Shown: positions 33,101 to 41,099 of the stretch, one piece after another
How positions within the stretch are numbered: position 1 is the first letter of the stretch
How the letters are laid out: every line of letters begins with the position of its first letter
NCBI RefSeq assembly: GCF_014844035.1
Contig: NZ_CP062159.1
Coordinates: 3,286,001 to 3,350,000, forward strand
DNA length: 64,000 nucleotides
Reading direction: 5' to 3'
Source of the DNA: Flavobacterium sp. MDT1-60
Lineage (GTDB): Bacteria > Bacteroidota > Bacteroidia > Flavobacteriales > Flavobacteriaceae
Translations under genes and position numbers: made by a program
The notes under the pieces: generated by a model
Database searches by the model: none
What the model was told of the DNA's origin: nothing
The model's input: only the letters and a program-made list of their open reading frames with translations

Positions 33101-33392
33101 AACCTGGGCTTTGATTTCTATCATGGTTTATGCGTTTGTAATTCATGCACGTTTTGTTCCGTCATTAAGAGGAAAATGGTTTTTCAACTTAATGAGTATG
33201 TTTGCTTTTATTTCTATCTTGTTTACCTATTATGGTGTAAATTTCCACTTAGTTGGATTACACTCTTATGCAAGTGGAGAAGCGCATTCATTAAGCTGGA
33301 TTTGGTATTCACTAGGAACAATTTCTTTAATAGGAATTGTTACATATCCAAAATACAGCAAATATTATAAAAGTAAAAAAGTTAAAAAATAG
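30180..33392 (+). CDS. fused ResB-CcsA cytochrome c assembly protein (CcsBA type)
   Basis: A 1070-residue inner-membrane protein of cytochrome c biogenesis system II. The N-terminal half is ResB/CcsB-like (helices about 14-30, 47-65, 77-94, a periplasmic domain to about 430, then a helix and FQSSFDPDEKGTVLSVNHDFWGTSITYLGYFMLFFG). The C-terminal half is CcsA-like with the tryptophan-rich haem-handling WWD motif at about 959-976 (WANESWGRYWGWDPKETW) and further helices. Between them (488-510) a periplasmic His-rich segment (HVHTPGHDHNH...) follows a helix. The protein transports haem and ligates it to apocytochromes outside. A -7 box TACTTTTG (30141-30148) precedes it. Fusion is usual in Bacteroidetes. 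Confidence 0.94.
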   Translation: MDKKIFSFLFSTRLMAVLFLTFAIAMGIGTFIESKYNTDTARILIYNTWWFEAIMVFFLINFFGNIKRYQLLKKEKWATLLLHIAFIFILLGAFITRYISYEGMMPIREGAAENQIYSDKTFLTVFADGEYKGEMKRRVFEKSLLFSPVTNNDFTLSGKFDETPFEVTYVNYIMGAKETVKPDPKGTLYLKLVEAGAGGREEHYLKEGEVQNIHNVLFALNKQTDGAINITTTGEKYTIQTPFEGEFMRMADKLKGAVTKDNVQPLMMRSLYSIGDIRIVFPDPAVRGVIDYESDNDFKAKSHHDALIVKVKADGEEKQVRLLGSKGSVGEPQTVKIGKIEYSLFYGSKAYILPFKVKLNDFIATKYPGTEKSYSAFESKVTVQDSAETFDARIYMNHVLDHKGYRFFQSSFDPDEKGTVLSVNHDFWGTSITYLGYFMLFFGLMAIMFTKGSRFTDIKRKLEKVKEKKQKLITILVLMISLSGFAQAPHVHTPGHDHNHTTDPNDHANHVTTPPSQKQLDSLLSIYKAPEAHAAKFGRLIIQDAGGRMKPINTFSSELLRKVSQSDTYNGMNSDQVFLSMTQYAQVWIQIPIIYLNTKDDSIRKIIGVDRKAKLAPFVKFFDENGNYKLSPYLDAAYKAANPNSFEKDFIETDKKVNLMESALSGSILRIFPIPNDPNNKWISYLEIQNSGLKGMDSTYVKQILPLYFSALNNGSISKNFNTADQLVESINGFQKKFGSKVRPSEKKIDLEIAYNKYNILPKMFYWYSLSGILMLIFTLFSIFFDKKFLRITVNGFHILIGLIFAFHTLALIARWYISGHAPWSNAYEAIVYVAWATMFFGLAFDRKSKLTVASAAFVTAMIFMAANANWIDPEIANLQPVLNSYWLMIHVAVIVASYGPFALGMILGFVALILIFFTNEKNKAKMELNIKEITYINEMSLTIGLIMLTIGNFLGGQWANESWGRYWGWDPKETWALISIMVYAFVIHARFVPSLRGKWFFNLMSMFAFISILFTYYGVNFHLVGLHSYASGEAHSLSWIWYSLGTISLIGIVTYPKYSKYYKSKKVKK

Positions 33393-33422
33393 ATAATTAT
33401 TTTAGAGTAATTATTAATTCAT

Positions 33423-33457
33423 AAAAAAAGGTTCAACGTAATGTTGAACCTTTTTTT
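33423..33457. terminator. strong terminator after the cytochrome c assembly gene
   Basis: Perfect 15-bp stem (AAAAAAAGGTTCAAC with GTTGAACCTTTTTTT), 5-base loop. It also lies downstream of the convergent ars operon end at 33513, so it can serve both directions. Confidence 0.88.
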
Positions 33458-33512
33458 ATGAATTATTTGAGACAAATTTATTTTGGTTTGATGTAAAATA
33501 GATTTTGAATAT

Positions 33513-34574
33513 TTAAGAGAAATATTTTTTTCTAAACCAAAAAGCAACATTTACTAAGGCGATTAAAGCAGGAACTTCTACTAAGGGGCCAATAACTCCA
33601 GTAAAGGCCTGACCGCTATTTATTCCAAATACGCCAATTGCAACTGCAATGGCCAGTTCAAAATTATTGCCGGTTGCTGTAAAAGCAATAGCAGCACTTT
33701 TTGAATAATCAGCTCCAAAATATTTCCCAATAAAGAAACTTATTACAAACATGACAGCAAAATAAATTACCAACGGAATTGCAATACGTATAACATCCAT
33801 CGGAATCTGAACAATCAATTCACCTTTCAGGCTAAACATAAGTACAATGGTAAAAAGCAAAGCAATCAAAGTAATAGGAGAGATGATGGGTATGTATTTA
33901 TTCTGAAACCATTCATCACCCTTTAGTTTTATCAAACCGTAATGGCTAATGATTCCTAAAGCAAAAGGGATTCCTAAATAAATTCCAACACTTTCAGCAA
34001 TCTGCATAATACTAATATCGATGTCAAAACCATTATAACCAAAATAAGGTGGTAATATGGTGATAAACAGGTAAGCATACAGGCTATAAAGTAAAACCTG
34101 AAAAATACTATTTAAAGCAATTAATCCGGCGGCATATTCCCTGTTTCCATCGGCGAGATCATTCCAGACAACAACCATTGCAATACAGCGGGCTAATCCA
34201 ATTAAAATTAAGCCGATCATATAATCAGGATGTTCCTTTAAAAATAGCAAGGCTAAAATAAACATCAGGATAGGACCTATAATCCAGTTTAAAAATAAAG
34301 AAGCTCCTAATACTTTGGTGTTTTTAAAGACACTTCCGATACTCTCGTATTTTACTTTTGCCAATGGTGGGTACATCATTAATATAAGTCCAATAGCAAG
34401 TGGAATATTTGTTGTTCCACTTGAGAATGAATTAATAAAATCTCCACTTGAAGGAATAAAATACCCAATTGAAATACCAATTGCCATTGCCATGAAAATC
34501 CAAAGAGTCAAAAAACGATCCAGAAAACCAAGTTTTGTACGTTTTATAGTTGGAGCACAATGATTTATTGACAT
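33513..34574 (-). CDS. acr3: ACR3-family arsenite efflux permease
   Basis: A 353-residue membrane protein with ten helices. The ACR3 hallmarks are visible: [25 protein letters not shown] near the N-terminus, [46 protein letters not shown] containing the conserved Cys required for arsenite transport (about 129), and [41 protein letters not shown] near the end. It exports arsenite (and possibly antimonite) using proton motive force. It starts 1 base after the phosphatase stop and is the last gene of the ars operon. Confidence 0.95.
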   Translation of the reverse strand: MSINHCAPTIKRTKLGFLDRFLTLWIFMAMAIGISIGYFIPSSGDFINSFSSGTTNIPLAIGLILMMYPPLAKVKYESIGSVFKNTKVLGASLFLNWIIGPILMFILALLFLKEHPDYMIGLILIGLARCIAMVVVWNDLADGNREYAAGLIALNSIFQVLLYSLYAYLFITILPPYFGYNGFDIDISIMQIAESVGIYLGIPFALGIISHYGLIKLKGDEWFQNKYIPIISPITLIALLFTIVLMFSLKGELIVQIPMDVIRIAIPLVIYFAVMFVISFFIGKYFGADYSKSAAIAFTATGNNFELAIAVAIGVFGINSGQAFTGVIGPLVEVPALIALVNVAFWFRKKYFS

Positions 34575-34575
34575 A

Positions 34576-35205
34576 TTATTTTTTTATTTCAGAAAAAACA
34601 TAAAACATTTCAGTTGCGATTTGCAAGCTTCGTTCCTCGTATTTTTCAGTTTGTTGGGGTGAGTTATCAAAAGCTTTCGGGTCCTCAAAAGTAACAGGAA
34701 TACGTTTTTCTGCTCCTGCAATAAAAGGGCAGCCGCCATCAGCTTGCGAGCAGGTCATAATAGCCGCAAAACCGCTTTCCGGATTAAAAACATCATCATA
34801 TGTTTTCGAAAATCCAATAACTGGAGATTCTGTAGGAGCAAATTTTATAGCATAAACCGGATTATTTCCCTCAGAAAGCATTTTAATAGTAAATCCTGAT
34901 TTTTTCAGGATTTCTGCAACTTTTGGGAATAATGCCGTTGCTTCTGTTCCTCCGGAATAGCAAAAAACATTTTCTACATCAAAATAGTAAGCCGCCGTTT
35001 GTGCCCAAACCTGAGATAAATGACTTCTTCTTGAATTATGAGTACAAATTAAATTTAATCTGATTGCAAGATTATCGTTCACTTTTAACTGGATAAAATC
35101 AATCAGAGGTTGTAATACTTCTTTTCGTTCTGTTGTAATCTTTTCAAAATCAAATAAAGAAATGATTTTATTTAATTCTGGAAATAAGGTATTTGAATTT
35201 GACAT
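34576..35205 (-). CDS. LMW-protein-tyrosine-phosphatase-like arsenate reductase
   Basis: A 209-residue cytoplasmic protein of the low-molecular-weight phosphatase fold with an N-terminal extension. The catalytic loop is CTHNSRRS (C54 to S61, a CX5R loop), the C-terminal acid loop is around TFEDPKAFD, and the conserved [19 protein letters not shown] contains further Cys residues. In ars operons such proteins reduce arsenate to arsenite with thiols, so I infer arsenate reductase function. It lies 15 bases after the DUF6428 gene and 1 base before acr3. Named arsC-like in many Bacteroidetes. Confidence 0.85.
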   Translation of the reverse strand: MSNSNTLFPELNKIISLFDFEKITTERKEVLQPLIDFIQLKVNDNLAIRLNLICTHNSRRSHLSQVWAQTAAYYFDVENVFCYSGGTEATALFPKVAEILKKSGFTIKMLSEGNNPVYAIKFAPTESPVIGFSKTYDDVFNPESGFAAIMTCSQADGGCPFIAGAEKRIPVTFEDPKAFDNSPQQTEKYEERSLQIATEMFYVFSEIKK

Positions 35206-35220
35206 TTTTTATGGGATTAA

Positions 35221-35694
35221 TTAGCAACATCCGTTACCAGGTGTGCATGAATTGGCAGTATCAACATTTAATTGCGTAAGTTTAAATTTCGGTTTTTCTG
35301 ATGGAACCCCACATTGTTCCTGAGCTAAACAAGCTGTCTTTTTATTTAATAACTCAAAATCTTTTCCATTAAAACCTAAATCATATTTTCCGATAGTAGT
35401 ATCCTGGTATTCAACTTCAATTTCAAAATTGTCTATTTCAAGAACTTTTTCAGAAAGTTCAATAATATGAATTAGTTTTTGTGGTTTTAAACGGTGCTCA
35501 AAATCATTGGCATCCCAAAGTTGAAAATTTACAACCGTCTCTTTGCGAACCGTTCCGCCGCAATCAATAAAGTTTTTGGTAACTAAACCTACTTCGGTAA
35601 CATGAAAGTATTCCGGAACAAAGTTTCCGTTTGGCAATTGAAAATTTACTGTTTCAACAGTAGTTAGCAATTTTTTAATTTCTGAAAGTTTCAT
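35221..35694 (-). CDS. DUF6428 protein of the ars operon
   Basis: A 157-residue protein of the DUF6428 family, always near arsR in Bacteroidetes to my knowledge. It begins MKLSEIKKLLTTVETVNFQLPNG, has NFIDCGGTVRKETVVNFQLWDANDFEHRL in the middle and a Cys-rich end (CLAQEQCGVP, then CTPGNGCC as the last residues). The terminal and internal cysteines could bind arsenite or antimonite and pass it on to ACR3; that is inference, the family role is not established. Spacing of 15-18 bases to both neighbours on the same strand. Confidence 0.85.
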   Translation of the reverse strand: MKLSEIKKLLTTVETVNFQLPNGNFVPEYFHVTEVGLVTKNFIDCGGTVRKETVVNFQLWDANDFEHRLKPQKLIHIIELSEKVLEIDNFEIEVEYQDTTIGKYDLGFNGKDFELLNKKTACLAQEQCGVPSEKPKFKLTQLNVDTANSCTPGNGCC

Positions 35695-35712
35695 AATAAT
35701 TTGATTTAATGA

Positions 35713-36045
35713 TTAACAACATTCTTTTTTATTTTTCTCAATATGAAGTGTGATGATTTCGAAGAAACCTTTTATTTTTTCAAAACCTGCTTCATTAATG
35801 CAATAACAAATGGCGTTTCCGTCAATGTTCCCTTTTATTAATCCGGCATTTTTTAATTCCTTTAAATGCTGAGAAACTGTAGGTTGTGAAAGTGGCAGTT
35901 CGTTTACTATATCTCCGCAAATACAGGTATTTACTTTTAGCAAATATTCAATAATAGCAATTCGTGCTGGATGTCCCAATGCTTTTGTTAAAATGGCCAA
36001 TTCATTTTGGTGATCCGTAAAGTGATCTGATTTAGATGCTCCCAT
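35713..36045 (-). CDS. arsR: ArsR-family metalloregulator of the ars operon
   Basis: A 110-residue winged-helix repressor of the ArsR/SmtB family. The recognition helix region ICGDIVNELPLSQPTVSQHLKELKNAGLI is clear, and CIC (41-43) with the C-terminal ECC supply thiols that could bind arsenite, as in ArsR. I place the start at the ATG at 36045 (MGASKSDHF); a TTG start 21 bases upstream is possible but less likely. A 12-bp palindrome ATATTGCAATAT (36058-36069) lies 12 bases upstream as probable operator. First gene of arsR, DUF6428, phosphatase, acr3. Confidence 0.92.
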   Translation of the reverse strand: MGASKSDHFTDHQNELAILTKALGHPARIAIIEYLLKVNTCICGDIVNELPLSQPTVSQHLKELKNAGLIKGNIDGNAICYCINEAGFEKIKGFFEIITLHIEKNKKECC

Positions 36046-36057
36046 TGTTTTATATTT

Positions 36058-36069
36058 ATATTGCAATAT
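36058..36069. promoter_or_regulatory. probable ArsR operator
   Basis: ATATTGCAATAT is a perfect 12-bp palindrome directly upstream of arsR and overlapping a -7-like box TAATATTG. Binding by ArsR would block the start of its own operon. Confidence 0.6.
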
Positions 36070-36138
36070 TACGATATGTATTTTAATAAAAAAAAGAAAA
36101 CAAGGATTTTTTTCTTTTTTTAGAATTCTAACTTACTT

Positions 36139-36860
36139 TTAATCAGGCATTTTTCCAGTTAATAAAAGAACTATTGCTACAAGCACTATAAAAGTGGTTA
36201 AAAATATAATATGACTTAATAGCGTTAAAAAGAATGCTCTGGTTTTCGATATTTTATTAAAAAATTGAATGTTAGTCCAAAATATCAATATAATTCCAAT
36301 TATATAAGTCATAGTCGAGAACTTCTCAACATGATTTTGCTGCTTAAATATAATAATACAGGAAATGTCAAAATTTGCACCAAGAGTCTTTGTGAAGCTT
36401 TGAAAGTATTGAGTACAAAAAATTCGAAAAAATTATAACCTTGTTTCCTGAATACAATAAAAGTTCCGATAGTATAAATTGGTATAGTGGCAATGGTTAC
36501 CCATGAAAAATGTGTTGCCATCCATTAGTTGTAATCACGCAAATCTATATTGGAGTTGTCTGAATTTACAAATATATTGATTTATAAAAAACCATACAGA
36601 GCACCAAGAACAGCAACTAACCATAATGGTTTAAAATGCTTAACACGTTTCCCTTCGATAAATTCTCTAATTGAATGTCCTGGCCTTGTAAACAATTGTT
36701 TTAAAGAATAAGGAATTCCTGCATCAAAATGTAATAAGCCATGCTGAATATCATGCCATAAAATATGAGCGTTAATTTTATGTGTTTAAGCCGTTTGTCC
36801 ACAGTTGTTGCAATAGTGGCCTTTAAAAATCTGATTACAGTTTTTGCAGATTACTTCCAT
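36139..36860 (-). pseudogene. decayed DUF3667 (zinc-ribbon membrane) gene
   Basis: Read on the minus strand from the ATG at 36860, the frame shows MEVICKNCNQIFKG and a second CNNCG, giving a zinc ribbon of DUF3667 type, then stops at about residue 23 (TAA), again after about 90 codons, and a third time just before WMATHFSWVT. The last third (to 36312) continues in frame as IYTIGTFIVFRKQGYNFFEFFVLNTFKASQ, and then a frameshift near 36330 leads to STMTYIIGIILIFWTNIQFF, stop 36139. Three nonsense changes and one frameshift make it a relic; a working member has about 240-350 residues with several helices. It lies between arsR and a DoxX gene and is AT-rich like the rest of the window. Confidence 0.8.
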
Positions 36861-36889
36861 CCCAAATTTTTTTTATTTTTTTACCTGAG

Positions 36890-37276
36890 TTATTCGATTG
36901 TATTTTTCTTAAAACCATCCGGAAACATAATTGCAAATAGTACAACAATTAATAAAAAGTTATATTCAACACCATTTCTTCCTCCGCCAACAACAAACCA
37001 GCCTTCCTCAAAATGTACCAGAATAATTCCCATTATTAAAACAAAAATCGTTACAAAACCGGCAAGCTTAATGTATTTATTAAAAACTAAAAGTATTGCC
37101 GCAACAACGTGAGATAATTTAATGGTCCACGCCAGAAAAACGCCAAAAGGAGCAAATCCAATCTGGTTCAGATACAAATTTCCAAAGTCATTAATGCCAT
37201 TATTAAACATTCCGAAAACGGAATGAGTGAGAAGTATTATTGCAACTGCAATTCTTAAAAGTAAAGTTCCGTTCAT
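36890..37276 (-). CDS. DoxX-family membrane protein
   Basis: A 128-residue membrane protein with four helices (about 4-22, 38-60, 66-88, 105-120). Typical DoxX/SURF4-like traits: MNGTLLLRIAVAIILLTHSVFG at the start, GFAPFGVFLAWTIKLSHVVAAILL, and GGRNGVEYNFLLIVVLFAIMF near the end. DoxX proteins act in oxidative-stress or sulphur-compound metabolism in some bacteria; function here unknown. It starts 38 bases upstream of a strong terminator and is followed by the DUF3667 relic. Confidence 0.85.
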   Translation of the reverse strand: MNGTLLLRIAVAIILLTHSVFGMFNNGINDFGNLYLNQIGFAPFGVFLAWTIKLSHVVAAILLVFNKYIKLAGFVTIFVLIMGIILVHFEEGWFVVGGGRNGVEYNFLLIVVLFAIMFPDGFKKNTIE

Positions 37277-37313
37277 GATTTTTTTGTTAGTTAGTGGAAT
37301 TAAAAATAATAAA

Positions 37314-37346
37314 AAAACGCATATTAAATAAATTAATATGCGTTTT
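37314..37346. terminator. 14-bp-stem terminator between DoxX and anti-sigma genes
   Basis: AAAACGCATATTAA (37314-37327) pairs perfectly with TTAATATGCGTTTT (37333-37346); 5-base loop, A/T runs on both flanks. It ends the ECF/anti-sigma operon on the minus strand. Confidence 0.85.
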
Positions 37347-37367
37347 CAATTTACGACAAGTTTACTT

Positions 37368-38156
37368 TTAAACTCTTCCTAAAGTATACAATTGTGCCAT
37401 TGTTGGAGTTAAGCTTCCTCCGGCTGGTTCCAATGTAATTCCAAAAGCTTCCGCTTCGTTGGTACGGTCTACAGCAAAGATTTTATTTGAATTTCCTTCA
37501 AAGTCGCTCAATAAACCAATACTTGTTGGCGTAAGCACTGGACTTAATTTTAAGGCCCAAACCTGGTAAACCATTCCTTTTGGAGGTTTTGGCAAACCTG
37601 CAGCATCAATATAAGTCGTTTTAGTGTCCTTGTTCCAATACACTTTAGCAAATGATGTTGGCGAAACAGCCTGACCACCAAGTGTTACACCGGTATTTTT
37701 GATATCTCTAACAATAGTTAAGCTTTTCTCTGTTTCTTTATGTTGTTGGTCTAAGTAAGCAAACTCTCTTTCAATTTTAGTTTTTTCATTGCCAACAGTT
37801 GCAATAGCATCTTTGGTTTTTGTCAATTCTAAAGTTTGATATCCAAGTCCTAACAGTAGTAAAACAGCAGCGGCCCAGCCCACATATTGAGACCATTTCG
37901 AAGCTGGTTTCATTTCGACTACTTTGCCATGTTTCAGTTCTAAACGCGCTTTTATCTTTTCAAAATTCGCTACCGAATGGAAAGGTGAGAAGCTTGATGA
38001 TAAAGCTACAATAGCTTTTTCTATAGAAATAATTTCCTGATCTACTTCCGGGCTTTTTTTAGCCATTTCGGCTATTTCTAAATTTTCAGTTTCGGTTAAT
38101 AAACCATAAACGTATAGTTCTAGAATTCCTGAGTCTATATATTCTTGTGCTTCCAT
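37368..38156 (-). CDS. RskA-type membrane anti-sigma factor
   Basis: A 262-residue protein with a cytoplasmic N-terminal domain (about 1-85, YIDSGILELYVYGLLTETENLEIAEMAKKSPEVD), one membrane helix (about 90-107, WSQYVGWAAAVLLLLGLG) and an RskA-like periplasmic domain (VYQVWALKLSPVLTPTSIGLLSDF, then FGITLEPAGGSLTPT). By family it holds the partner ECF sigma factor inactive until an envelope signal. It overlaps the sigma gene by one base (ATGA-type coupling). Confidence 0.92.
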   Translation of the reverse strand: MEAQEYIDSGILELYVYGLLTETENLEIAEMAKKSPEVDQEIISIEKAIVALSSSFSPFHSVANFEKIKARLELKHGKVVEMKPASKWSQYVGWAAAVLLLLGLGYQTLELTKTKDAIATVGNEKTKIEREFAYLDQQHKETEKSLTIVRDIKNTGVTLGGQAVSPTSFAKVYWNKDTKTTYIDAAGLPKPPKGMVYQVWALKLSPVLTPTSIGLLSDFEGNSNKIFAVDRTNEAEAFGITLEPAGGSLTPTMAQLYTLGRV

Positions 38157-38686
38157 TATATTTTTAAATAATTACGTAAATCGTTAATACAGTTTCTGTT
38201 TTGCGTTTTGATAGTTCCCAGTGGCATTGCCAATTCTTCTGAAGCTTCTTGTTGGGTATATCCTTTAAAAAATAACAAATCAATAATTTCGATACATTTT
38301 GGTTTCAGTTTTTTGACAAATTCCTGAATCCCAATGGTATCAATTTTATTAAGCAGTTTGTTACTGTCGTCTAACAGATTTACGAAATTATCTGATGAAA
38401 GGTTTTTTTGGCTGTTATTAAAATTTTTAGATCTTAATTTATCTATAGAGGTATTTCGGGCAATATTAAGGATCCACGTATAAAATCGCCCTTTGCTTTC
38501 ATTATATGAATCGATATTTTTCCAGATTTTGACAAAAACTTCCTGCAAAACATCTTCGGATTCTTCCCTGTTTTTTATCAAGACATGGATGACCGAATAC
38601 AAACTTTTGGAATACATATCATACAAGTGGGTAAAAGCTCTTTCGTCTTTCTTGTAGATCAAAACTAATAATTCTTCTTGACTCAT
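38156..38686 (-). CDS. ECF-type RNA polymerase sigma factor
   Basis: A 176-residue extracytoplasmic-function sigma factor. Region 2 is ERAFTHLYDMYSKSLYSVIHVLIKNREESEDVLQEVFVKIWKNIDSYNESKGRFYTWILNIARNTSIDKLRSK; region 4 is CIEIIDLLFFKGYTQQEASEELAMPLGTIKTQNRNCINDL. The linker between is short (about 25 residues), as usual in ECF factors. It is encoded with its RskA-type anti-sigma, so activity is probably set by an envelope signal. No good -7 box of the housekeeping type lies upstream, which fits autoregulation, but I could not define its own promoter motif. Confidence 0.95.
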   Translation of the reverse strand: MSQEELLVLIYKKDERAFTHLYDMYSKSLYSVIHVLIKNREESEDVLQEVFVKIWKNIDSYNESKGRFYTWILNIARNTSIDKLRSKNFNNSQKNLSSDNFVNLLDDSNKLLNKIDTIGIQEFVKKLKPKCIEIIDLLFFKGYTQQEASEELAMPLGTIKTQNRNCINDLRNYLKI

Positions 38687-39037
38687 AGATTAAGGTTTTT
38701 AAAGTTTAAACAAAATTTATTAAACGATATTATGTTACTTGAGATAAAGATAATTTATTTTTTAATCAAAATGGATTTTTTTTAATAGCCAAATACTTAG
38801 TAAAATAAGGGATTTAGAAAAAATGTTGATTTTTTTTCATTTTTTTAAAACCAAAAGCAATCCAATTACGTAAATGCTATTATAACATGAAAATTACTAT
38901 TCGATAAATAGCAAATTTTAGAAAGATCACTTTTTATTAGTTTATAATTAGCATGTTAGGAGTAAATCAAAAATATTGATTTTAACATTCGTTTAAAGAA
39001 TTATTTAAAATTAATTGTGATAAAAAAGAATAATACT
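38687..39037. other. 351-base AT-rich intergenic stretch
   Basis: I see no convincing coding region, hairpin or consensus promoter. It is about 80% A+T with T and A runs. It separates divergent transcription units and may contain the unrecognised promoter of the ECF sigma gene. Confidence 0.5.
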
Positions 39038-39217
39038 ATGAAAAATCTGAATAAATTAAAAATTTTAATCGTAGCTCTGACTACTGTTTTAGCATTGTCA
39101 AATTTGAATAATAAAGATTTTCGAAAAGGAACTGCCAGACTTCATCATTCCGCTTTAAATGCTCCGGTTTTCCATAGGGATTTTATTAAAATTAATACAT
39201 ATAGATTTAATAGTTGA
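39038..39217 (+). CDS. possible small secreted protein (unrecognised, perhaps degenerate)
   Basis: A 59-codon ORF whose product starts MKNLNKLKILIVALTTVLALS, a plausible signal peptide, followed by KDFRKGTARLHHSALNAPVFHRD with no recognised domain. A second open frame (39159-39383, LIVDVPGLPNRKLFANCIF...) overlaps in another phase and reads as ordinary protein, so the pair could be one gene split by a frameshift near 39210. I assign no function. Its upstream partner would be the ECF operon transcribed the other way. Confidence 0.35.
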   Translation: MKNLNKLKILIVALTTVLALSNLNNKDFRKGTARLHHSALNAPVFHRDFIKINTYRFNS

Positions 39218-39486
39218 TGTCCCCGGACTTCCAAACCGAAAATTATTTGCAAACTGTATTTTCCAAATTAAACGAATTGAAATTTCCTTATACACGCCAT
39301 TAAAAAAAAGATCAACTGGGAAATATGAATTAGAGTTTAAAATTAATTTTCACTATAACCGGGAGGCATCAACTATAATTTAAACATAAAGGGACTATAA
39401 GGTAAGAATCCAGGATAGCGCCAATTTCTTATTTTATAAAATTAAGGGATAATATTAATTCATGGTTTGATTTGTTTGTATGGGGA

Positions 39487-39524
39487 GAAGCCTAACGAGT
39501 GATTAACGTTAGGCTTCGTTTTTT
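39487..39524 (+). terminator. terminator before the glutathione peroxidase gene
   Basis: Perfect 11-bp stem GAAGCCTAACG (39487-39497) and CGTTAGGCTTC (39507-39517), 9-base loop, then seven T. It would end any transcript from the 39038 region. Confidence 0.8.
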
Positions 39525-39608
39525 TATTTAACTTATCTTTAATAAAAATAAAGCAATCAAACTCTTTCTGTAAAACAGATTTTAACTAATTTTATAAAAA
39601 ATTAAACG

Positions 39609-40193
39609 ATGAATAAAATAGCATTTTTAGTTTGTAGTGCAGTCTTTTTAATGGCAGCACAACTTCAGGCTCAAACAAGTATCAATAAATCTAAAACAGA
39701 AAAAGTTATGGAAAAACAAACCATCTATCAATTTAAAGTTGAAGATTTATCAGGAAATACTTTTGATTTTGCATCTCTAAAAGGAAAAAAAATCATGATT
39801 GTAAACACCGCTTCAAAATGTGGATTAACGCCTCAATACAAAGATCTTGAAGCAGTTTACAAAGAATATAAAGATAAAGGTTTTGTAATTGTTGGTTTTC
39901 CGGCAAATAATTTTGCATCTCAGGAACCAGGTACCAATGAAGAAATCCAAACGTTCTGCCAGCAAAATTACGGTGTAACTTTTCCTATGATGGACAAAGT
40001 GTCGGTAAAAGGCGATGATATGTGTGAGGTTTATAAATTCTTAACACAAAAATCTAAAAACGGTTTACAGGATTCTGAAGTGGAATGGAACTTCCAAAAA
40101 TACTTAATCAATGAAAAAGGTGAACTCGTAAAAGTGATCAAACCAAAAACACTAGTTACAGAACCAGAAGTAATCAATTGGATTAAAAGTTAA
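39609..40193 (+). CDS. exported glutathione peroxidase-like protein
   Basis: A 194-residue protein with signal peptide about 1-22 (ending LQAQ) and the GPx fold. The active-site NTASKCGLTPQY has Cys71 instead of selenocysteine; the Gln of FPANNFASQEPG and the Trp of EVEWNFQKYL complete the triad. Bacterial Cys-GPx enzymes generally use thioredoxin and reduce organic hydroperoxides. The signal peptide places it in the periplasm. Single-gene unit with a terminator on both sides. Confidence 0.94.
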   Translation: MNKIAFLVCSAVFLMAAQLQAQTSINKSKTEKVMEKQTIYQFKVEDLSGNTFDFASLKGKKIMIVNTASKCGLTPQYKDLEAVYKEYKDKGFVIVGFPANNFASQEPGTNEEIQTFCQQNYGVTFPMMDKVSVKGDDMCEVYKFLTQKSKNGLQDSEVEWNFQKYLINEKGELVKVIKPKTLVTEPEVINWIKS

Positions 40194-40211
40194 TCCAAAT
40201 TGATTAAAACC

Positions 40212-40257
40212 AAAAAATCCACAAATTTGAATGTAAATTCAGGTTTGTGGATTTTTT
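40212..40257 (+). terminator. terminator of the glutathione peroxidase gene
   Basis: Perfect 14-bp stem AAAAAATCCACAAA (40212-40225) and TTTGTGGATTTTTT (40244-40257) with an 18-base loop containing a further short stem; T-run follows. Confidence 0.85.
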
Positions 40258-40258
40258 T

Positions 40259-40516
40259 TAGGAGCCAATTACTTCATCAGTCGCTATTGCTGGTGTCCTT
40301 CCAAACGAAAGTTCACTGAACTCCGATTAAAATAGATGTAAAGTGAAGTAATCTTTTGTGCCGAACCCCGTCACAAAAGGACTTTTCCTCCCATTAGGAC
40401 TAGGCACTTGTTTTTAAAATAAAAATTGAAATCCGCTTAAATCCGCGTGCCATTTTCAACATATTGTAATTAAAAACCTTAGCGAACTTTGTCTAAAATC
40501 CTTGAGAACTTTGCGG
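40259..40516. repeat. dispersed-repeat-rich intergenic stretch
   Basis: This gap carries CTTCATCAGTCGCTATTGCTGG (similar to 59254-59277), GGACTAGGCAC, and at 40480-40516 CTTAGCGAACTTTG and GAACTTTGCGG-type wording like that at 10918-11037. No ORF. It looks like a mosaic of dispersed Flavobacterium-type intergenic repeats. Confidence 0.5.
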
Positions 40517-41014
40517 TTAAACAAGTATCAACTGCATAAAAACCAAATCAAGCCAGTGATCAAATTTGTAACCCACTTCGCGAATCGTTCCTGTAACTAC
40601 AAATCCAAACTTTTCATGAAAAGCAATACTACCCGCATTATCGGCATCAATAGCACCAATCATAACATGGTATCCTTGTTCTTTAGCCAATCGAATTAAT
40701 TCGGTCAATAATTGAGAGCCAATGCCTTTTCCTATTACATGATCCACTACATAAACCGAATGCTCCACTGTATATTGATAACCAATTTTTTCGCGAAACT
40801 GTCCATAACTTCCAAAACCGACCACTTCGCCATCTAAATCAGCAACCACAATAGGAAGATTTTTTGCAGTTTTATCTTCAAACCATTTTGTTTGCACATC
40901 AAGGGTCTGAATGTCATAATTATAATTTGCCGTCGTGTGCAAAATAGAATAGTTTACAATGTCCAGAATTTTTTCTAAATCATTTACTGTTGCAGGTCTA
41001 AGAGTAAGGTTCAT
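40517..41014 (-). CDS. GNAT-family N-acetyltransferase (phosphinothricin-type)
   Basis: A 165-residue acetyltransferase. The acetyl-CoA loop is VIGKGIGSQLLTELIRLAKEQGYHVMIG and the end GTIREVGYKFDHWLDLVFMQLIL is typical of the Pat/phosphinothricin acetyltransferase subgroup (WLDLVFM). It may acetylate amino groups of methionine sulfone or phosphinothricin analogues; the natural substrate is unknown. The ATG at 41014 (MNLTLRPATVNDL) is preferred to one 24 bases upstream because the GNAT fold begins there. A repeat hairpin lies directly upstream. Confidence 0.9.
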   Translation of the reverse strand: MNLTLRPATVNDLEKILDIVNYSILHTTANYNYDIQTLDVQTKWFEDKTAKNLPIVVADLDGEVVGFGSYGQFREKIGYQYTVEHSVYVVDHVIGKGIGSQLLTELIRLAKEQGYHVMIGAIDADNAGSIAFHEKFGFVVTGTIREVGYKFDHWLDLVFMQLILV

Positions 41015-41034
41015 GGTTTTAATATTTTTTTTCG

Positions 41035-41088
41035 CCACGAATTCACGAATTATTTGCTTGCATTTTTAAATAATTTGTGAATTCGTGG
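41035..41088. repeat. CCACGAATTCACGAATT hairpin, copy 1
   Basis: 21-bp arms (41035-41055 and 41068-41088) with a single G/T wobble, 12-base loop, AT on both sides. One of three copies of the same motif in this window (54973-55069, 56709-56764). Located between two minus-strand genes. Confidence 0.85.
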
Positions 41089-41099
41089 CTATTTCTTTT

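Noticed and set aside
36046..36066. TTG start for arsR 21 bases upstream
   Set aside because: It would put the start within the operator; ATG at 36045 begins the usual ArsR N-terminus.
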